Below, piece after piece: positions 19,001 through 19,564 of a DNA stretch of 19,564 bases. Position numbers and translations under genes: made by a program. The first letter of the stretch is position 1; each line of letters begins with the position of its first letter. The stretch is from NCBI GenBank assembly GCA_031367715.1, contig JANLQJ010000455.1, positions 1 through 19,564 of the forward strand, given 5' to 3'. The stretch comes from JANYHF01 sp031367715 (GTDB taxonomy: Bacteria; Pseudomonadota; Alphaproteobacteria; Rhizobiales; Hyphomicrobiaceae). A model generated the notes under the pieces. It was not told where the DNA came from. It did not search any database and saw only the letters and a program-made list of their open reading frames with translations.

Positions 19001-19238
19001 ATATGAATTGGGTCCCTGGGACATACTGGGACAGGAACACCTGATCATTCGGTGCAAACAGCGACAACGGCTGATCGGCCGCGCCGAAGATGCTATCACC
19101 CGGGACGACGCTGTTGTTGGTTCCGCCCACTTCGCGCAAACCAAACGCCAGATGCGGATTGACTGGCGGCTGGCCGGCTTCGGCCATCATGATCTGCCGC
19201 AGGATGAAATCGAGGTCAACGCGATCGAATGCAACCAT
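6777..19238 (-). CDS. Giant secreted RTX protein with two animal-type haem peroxidase domains (MopA/peroxicin-like)
   Basis: 4153 residues (roughly 420 kDa), probably exported by a type I system and active outside the cell with Ca2+ and haem. Order: peroxidase 1 (about 1-1030); RTX repeats (1035-1216, 1336-1368); Ig-like YQWQ module and cadherin-like module (1498-1730). Peroxidase 2 (1750-2650) follows, then RTX (2657-2844, 2960-2993), a run of 20 Gly (3100-3119), Ig/cadherin-like modules (3120-3672), RTX (3760-4045) and a serralysin-like C-terminus ending DFNL. Both peroxidases keep distal His, Arg, Glu, proximal His and Asn. There is no Sec signal. The ATG at 19238 has a strong AAGGAG (complement of 19246-19251) seven bases upstream. 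The combination matches MopA, the Mn(II)-oxidising peroxidase of Aurantimonas, and the bacterial 'peroxicin' branch of the peroxidase-cyclooxygenase superfamily. The substrate is inferred; halide or phenol oxidation, or a structural or adhesive role, remain possible. No transporter genes lie nearby. Confidence 0.93.
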   Translation of the reverse strand: MVAFDRVDLDFILRQIMMAEAGQPPVNPHLAFGLREVGGTNNSVVPGDSIFGAADQPLSLFAPNDQVFLSQYVPGTQFIFDGAPRTISNLIADQTANNPAALAAFMAAAGIASLTEPDPAHPQHFIANPLALDTSTPAVPLMVLKPGLLFATSAADFIPNPASNHTPADPTIATVVSDPANPLVFIIDPAAVDVKNVPLVVLDDPATGAFHINPAAGTVSIPNQTPDGGISAPFNTWFTLFGQFFDHGVDLITKSPPAGINPATGLPNQELVFITLKPDDPLFVTGGPNFMVIARSKDAPGATTPTNLVTPFVDNSQTYTSHASHQAFLREYIGGVVTAADGTVSVSTLHSTGRLMDHVNTDGSHNLPTWADLKANALKLGFILDDHDVGNVPLLATDAYGNLILGANGLAQVVVQLPGGGQRLVEGTTTGLDLANPIPDAGAGAVVGETALRIGHAFINDMARTASPFDDFGNALTADGDGVVGNVIAKYTAADFPVGHPELIGQNKLYDGDLLNKHFVGGDGRLNENYGLTAIHDIFEKEHNRLVEQTKALVRAELAKGDTSFAEGWVLPGANLAVGIQDGEWNGERLFQAAKFGTETQYQHLVFEEFARKVAPTIHVATNTNIHLDAAITSEFANAVYRFGHSMLNENLQVQAIDATGKPAVDAQGHPIYTPAGLLTAFTNPLGFAGAGGATGIVQGTTNQVGNEIDEFVTGTLRNNLLGQPLDLAAINIARGREAGVPPLNEFRNQIYQQNHDANLRPYMSWDDFRHYLKHDGSIVNFVAAYGNYADIQNATTAAAKRQVALELVTGTHVNSVSGVNDSSDFMHSQGNYTNVADPTADINQADPRLMHSAKIDPVTHQAVIDQVTLNPVMEVAHYSTGSITGLDNVDMWIGGLAEKQSLNGGLLGSTFELIFRVQLENLQDGDRLYYLPRIEGSHFSDQIENSSFAELIQANTDAKHLPAAIFMTPEYNIEAKDYYSQDANGNWFVDSAKIAAYNLAHPVAAGAVPLMEVTAKGELHFNGDDYFFGNTIVMGGTEHADKLLSGNADDDTVWGDGGDDTVDGGGGNDNLFGGKGNDLITDQAGANVVHGDEGDDTILMGKGDDIINGGDGNDYIEAGGGLDVVIAGAGNDIIKGGEGADEIQGNQGDDWIEGGSDGGDALVGDVGAPTGQLPLYSGNDVMIAGVGSKMQGFGGDDIMLGRGGFDKFIGGTGFDWASFERETEGVSVDMKRREFVSPLNPLAGDGVRDVFTHVEGLSGTKFGDDLKGEDTNAVARILAKDELTNANLVHGLNDLSFGNGIDGKSGTADDVVTKVVNGTVEGNFFASGVAVSFAAGDIMLGGGGNDLIQGGGGDDMIDGDAFIHVDLALNDHGVVGAGSKIIREIQYDTSNANNVDTAVYQDIARDYTVLVQKFNNGAFGAATAVRGDQLQAELARGSRLALNGQGFASITHNPPVVNGGNAALLPKIINEGTDLLRNIERLQFADLSIDISGRDAVPVSTLAVNGVAAGAPNVGDILTVAGSITDADFVTAANPTGTITNPITYQWQYQDLLRGTWINITGASGVGGVPPSFTPTDFEVGTAIRLKATYTDAKGFVETVTTAPTALLGSDQSKNLGPTVVQGGENVGIPDISAYQGEKLNVFISVTKYFTDDHTAVANLTYVFSGLPAGLVATPVIVGGTLTGYTVSGDLPAGFNGALNIKVSATDAIFAGQAAHTVTDTFTINVLNQTAAGVVTAAAAPAPEASHGMGVNFDRVDLGHILNQIKMAEAHQPPVNPHLAFGLREVAATNNSALGGQGTFGASDQVFPRLTTPVFGLAQNGTNYAQTSGIVFDSDPRTISNLIADQSADNPAAKAAALSQATVMPAVQDPNKVAGTDGVDPTTGKVNYFIPSVTPDGGISAPNNTFLALFGQFFDHGLDLVGKGGNGAVIVPLQADDPLYNSAPGANNFMVLTRGALIPGTHETTNTVTPPVDLSQVYSSHPSHQVFLREYVTGNDGLLHATGKMLTSIAADGSHHLPTWLDIKLNAARLGIDLQDKDVFSVPTLRTDEYGNVILHNVAGASHVQLVKVVNGVNTFVDGGPIDMNVTVAQLHIGIPGLVDTTGSVGAGVQFINDMAQSANPRAPVFSQSLLEAHYAAGDGRVNENIGLTSIHDIFLSEHNRLLQQTKDFVQTQLNNGDSSFASDWVLGGVSLAANVNGSAHQITAAEWNGERLFQAARFGAETQYQHLVFGEFARKIAPDIHLAGDTNIHLDPAVLAEFAHSVYRFGHSMLDENVNRYQMHGKFLADGVTSDPLAGTPVLDVNGNPILNQIGLLQAFTNPLEYASHGANAAAELVLGTTAQVGNEIDEFVTGTLRNNLLGLPLDLPALNIARGRSEGVAGLNLVRAQIYDQNHDSLLKPYDSWHEFGQFLKHPESLINFVAAYGTHQLLNAPGETLLAKRAAALKLVTDGQNDANANSTDPALKDAYNFMHGIGAWAHDKTNALAAHSIVLDPATGQPTTNPPTLVGAQWGTGDITGLDRVDLWIGGLAEKQNLHDSMLGSTFDIIFKVQMETLQDADRLYYLPRVEGMHYSDQIENNLFSDMIMNATGARHLSASIFLTPEYKIEAADFQTASGALDPLKINAYNIAHGHNLLEITNDGMLHFLGKDNFFGNTMVLGGTDRSEKLMAGQADDDTVYGDGGDDTIDGGGGNDTLFGGDGNDKLSNSNSSIGSQFHGDAGNDTIYGGKGNDLIFGGDGSDLIYGGQGIDDVVAGTGNDIVFGGEGGGEMLGDQGDDWLQGGTDGGSALVGGVGAPTGGFPLYSDNDVLVGYNGSVMKGFSGDDIMVGDGGFLKFDGGLGFDWASFEIATQGVGIDMNRKEFIAANSPVGADGIRDLYQLTEAVSGSKFADDIVGDNTARAIPAKNVLDNPTLIKGLADAGGDVGAIAAGTNTTRGNFFFSGKDTATVFGNANATGGFGGGNILLAGAGNDSVTGGNGNDLIDGDASLHVELLPNAAGVIGAGSQILREIRYDTTANNVDTVRFSGTRAEYTINRADALGFVTVIDNNVPPVVPVAGVRATNDGTDRIRNIERIQFADGTFTIDKVGNLYNSAGALVQGVGGGGGGGGGGGGGGGGGGGGLPVGLNHVANVFDAGAAGLAVTTPGVTTPGTPEVGKAITINPAIITDLDGITQKAGGGNDYHMQWQYLDIAQGQWVPILDPHDKNPLLPSNGATSASFTPTTFQLGNQLRAVVTYKDLLGFTETVASAPTAVLVVDPLAPNTSPFIVQQGILVGFGNTSAQMDKPINNMFLPLLEVFNDHETAANTLKYKAAIVTADGVAHDITATVNGAGVVTPVAGASAFMGLNFVVDSAGGLVTDGHIVGTPPAGFAGAITVRITATDPGTANVGGGFVANTGLSVTNDFNIDVMPATGNRAPVFNPAVFAQFNENVVDGTAVTAAQENNTPANTLIANLSAVDTLSVGQAATPLTWSIANAPNLPAGLFALGVATSVTAGNQVTSTETLRFASAPDFEAIKKLITAGNTDVTINAAGTEITIKVQVQVSDGEFTTTQTETILIENVNEKATGGVSATAAANGGNSAVTLTATDTIADVDLITAANATGSVTGNLVGSNGAATPFQWQTWNVATSTWVNGATTAALANVTGQTLRATASYTDAFGPHDAATDPTLTVAAPVFVVGTTGNDATLSGAAPAGLFANGHDRTFFGLGGTDTVSYAASAAAVTVNLSNGANNLGDALGDKYNSIENFTGSAFTDRFVAAADTITNVFDGGAGNDSFVAASDNVRDQFIGGAGSDTADFSAYGTALTVTLNSTSAAFQTVTGTGNGSGNPSRNSDQIRGIENFIGGTGNDSITGDAQVNVLHGGAGNDTIAGGLGNDQLFGDAGNNTFNYTVGDGADAIDGGDGTADILNIRGTNPANETLTVTVVGNSVFDFSFDTGISKSTVVGVETVNINLLGQTDTLSYGTTTQDITATLGGVGTGTGIASILNVSNLTGGQGNDILTGNGVANVLSGGAGNDALNGGGGRDVLIGGAGADNLTGGTGNDTFVFASLTDTGVGSANRDIITGFDNPGDNPGDLIDLSAIDANSAVAGDQGFGFVANGGAFTDTNGQIHVIANGSNSWLIEGHTAGHTTIDFQIQVQSNANLTAAMNAADFNL
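7105..7970 (-). repeat. RTX array 3, interrupted, near the C-terminus
   Basis: Three clusters of GGxGxDxux repeats separated by non-repeat beta-rich sequence: residues about 3760-3796 (GGAGNDSFV), 3839-3907 (GGAGNDTIA, GGLGNDQLF) and 3989-4045 (GGAGNDALN, GGAGADNLT, GGTGNDTFV). They sit just ahead of the C-terminal secretion region, as in most type I substrates. Confidence 0.88.
9882..9941 (-). repeat. Trinucleotide tract encoding 20 glycines
   Basis: Twenty consecutive glycine codons on the minus strand, residues 3100-3119. Seventeen are GGT and three GGC, with an uninterrupted run of thirteen GGT. It separates the second peroxidase-RTX module from the following Ig/cadherin-like modules, so it is a flexible linker. 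Length changes by slippage would stay in frame. Confidence 0.95.
10708..11268 (-). repeat. RTX calcium-binding array 2
   Basis: About twelve GGxGxDxux repeats (GDGGDDTID, GGGGNDTLF, GGDGNDKLS, GGKGNDLIF, GGDGSDLIY), residues about 2657-2844, at the same place after peroxidase 2 as array 1 after peroxidase 1. One repeat is degenerate (GGEGGGEML lacks the Asp). A small satellite group lies near 10260-10360 (AGAGNDSVT, GGNGNDLID). Confidence 0.9.
11289..13991 (-). other. Haem peroxidase domain 2 of the giant protein
   Basis: Second An_peroxidase domain, residues about 1750-2650. It begins at an internal Met followed by NFDRVDLGHIL, which mirrors the protein's own N-terminus (AFDRVDLDFIL). All catalytic positions recur: FGQFFDHG (Asp1916, distal His1917), the Ca2+ loop TPPVDLS (Asp1974), GDGRVNEN (Arg2142, Glu2145), proximal His2269 in YRFGHSM, and NIARGR. 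It shares the Asp-to-Gly change after the distal His and the Met-to-Asn change with domain 1. Both domains therefore look competent and derive from one ancestor by duplication. Confidence 0.88.
15591..16136 (-). repeat. RTX calcium-binding array 1
   Basis: Roughly a dozen GGxGxDxux nonapeptides (for example GDGGDDTVD, GGGGNDNLF, GGKGNDLIT, GGDGNDYIE), residues about 1035-1216. A further small group (GGGGNDLIQ and neighbours) lies at 15135-15235. These are parallel beta-roll repeats that bind Ca2+ and fold after type I export into Ca2+-rich medium. At DNA level the region is a GC-rich imperfect repeat. Confidence 0.9.
16149..19238 (-). other. Haem peroxidase domain 1 of the giant protein
   Basis: Animal haem peroxidase (An_peroxidase) fold, residues about 1-1030. 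Residues equivalent to myeloperoxidase are visible. FGQFFDHG has the haem-ester Asp246 and distal His247. The Ca2+ loop TPFVDNS holds Thr310, Phe312, Asp314 and Ser316. GDGRLNEN has the distal Arg525 and haem-linking Glu528, followed by EHNRL. The proximal His645 is in YRFGHSM, and Asn732 is in NIARGR. The residue after the distal His, an Asp Ca2+ ligand in myeloperoxidase, is Gly248. The position of the sulfonium-forming Met is Asn529. Compared with domain 2 it carries a longer segment ahead of the distal His (about residues 105-215). Confidence 0.88.
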
Positions 19239-19547
19239 GACGCAACTCCTTCGGGCCGCAGCCCACTACCGCCGAAGTCTCAGTTACCAATTGCCCCACC
19301 GGGCGTGCGAAGTCAGGGCCCGGCCGCCATCGCGACCAGGACGGGAAAATTATGCTGCGTGACACTGCCGAGTTTGGGTGCATGTTCCGCGCCAGTCGGC
19401 ATCCAACCAAGATGCCGAGCTGAGGCGGTGTAACCTGATGTCTGGAAATTGCTCTTGAGGCAATGTGGCTGTGGACGCGCTGTCCGCCCCCGCGGGGGCG
19501 GACAGCGCGAATCACGCATCGATGTTCTTCGACCAAGAGGAACCTCG
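19239..19547. other. Divergent upstream region of the giant peroxidase gene
   Basis: 309 bp without a credible gene, between the giant gene's start and a probable plus-strand start at 19548. It contains the AAGGAG Shine-Dalgarno (complement of 19246-19251), a small hairpin TCGGCAT/ATGCCGA (19396-19418) and the palindrome at 19476-19509. A lone CATAAT-like -10 on the minus strand near 19346-19351 has no acceptable -35 partner, so no promoter is called. Confidence 0.55.
19476..19509. repeat. Perfect 34-bp GC-rich palindrome
   Basis: The arm CGCGCTGTCCGCCCCCG (19476-19492) is followed directly by its exact reverse complement (19493-19509). It lies between two divergent starts, about 240 bp from the giant gene's ATG and 38 bp from the ATG at 19548. 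It could be a dimeric regulator's operator, a strong mRNA leader hairpin or a factor-dependent terminator. There is no T-run on either side. Confidence 0.85.
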
Positions 19548-19564
19548 ATGACAACCAACGATAC
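19548..19564 (+). CDS. Probable start of a divergent gene, cut by the window edge
   Basis: ATG at 19548 with AAGAGG (19535-19540) seven bases upstream, followed by ACA ACC AAC GAT, reading M-T-T-N-D. Only five full codons are present, so no function can be proposed. The good Shine-Dalgarno, its spacing and the 309-bp divergent region support a real start. Confidence 0.4.

Larger units (their letters stand above)
9990..19238 (-). repeat. Tandem internal duplication of the peroxidase-RTX module
   Basis: Residues about 1-1493 (14760-19238) and about 1747-3083 (9990-14000) are homologous from end to end. Both run: VNPHLAFGLREV, PRTISNLIADQ, peroxidase core, GLDxVDxWIGGLAEKQ, LYYLPR, RTX array, GFDWASFE, GDA(S/F)xHV, and finally RNIER(L/I)QFAD. 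Each copy is followed by a YQWQ-type Ig-like module and a cadherin-like module, so the real repeating unit is about 1700 residues. Confidence 0.85.

Noticed and set aside
13991..19238. The possibility that the giant frame is two separate genes, with a second start at the internal Met at 13991
   Set aside because: The frame is continuous, there is no stop or promoter-like gap before 13991, and no good Shine-Dalgarno precedes that Met. Only the far C-terminus carries a secretion signal.

Overview
The window looks like chromosomal DNA of an alphaproteobacterium, probably of the order Hyphomicrobiales (rhizobia-like). This rests on the GC-rich, strongly G/C-ending codon use, an NDP kinase that reads like rhizobial homologues, a DUF2339 membrane protein, and a tRNA-Arg with CCA encoded. 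It is an inference from composition and gene content; no database search was possible.

Left part (1-6223), ordinary single genes. A PPP-family metallophosphoesterase (minus strand) appears to have lost its C-terminal metal-binding segment. It is divergent from a small putative glycosyltransferase with a DxD motif (plus), followed by a 903-residue polytopic DUF2339 protein (plus). Convergent with that are ndk (nucleoside diphosphate kinase) and, upstream of it on the same minus strand, an OafA/YrhL-type membrane O-acyltransferase. The glycosyltransferase and acyltransferase suggest surface-polysaccharide work, but nothing ties them into one pathway.

Middle (6224-6776), an RNA and hairpin zone. 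A degenerate 5' half of a tRNA-Arg lies 134 bp before an intact tRNA-Arg(UCU). It is followed by 342 bp without a protein gene, holding a large imperfect hairpin and a terminator-like stem for the gene beyond it.

Right part (6777-19238), one giant minus-strand gene filling almost two thirds of the window. It encodes a 4153-residue protein with two complete animal-type haem peroxidase domains. Each is followed by an RTX (haemolysin-type Ca2+-binding) array and Ig/cadherin-like modules. The protein has a 20-glycine linker, a final RTX array and a serralysin-like C-terminus typical of type I secretion. There is no Sec signal peptide. This architecture matches the secreted RTX haem peroxidases of alphaproteobacteria ('peroxicins'), whose studied member is MopA, the Mn(II)-oxidising peroxidase of Aurantimonas manganoxydans. 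Extracellular Mn(II) oxidation or another H2O2-dependent oxidation is therefore the leading, unproven hypothesis.

The gene has a strong ribosome binding site. Its upstream region (19239-19547) contains a perfect 34-bp palindrome and then what looks like the first codons of a divergent gene at the window edge. No type I transporter genes are inside the window. The many long open frames antisense to the giant gene are composition artefacts of high-GC coding DNA.
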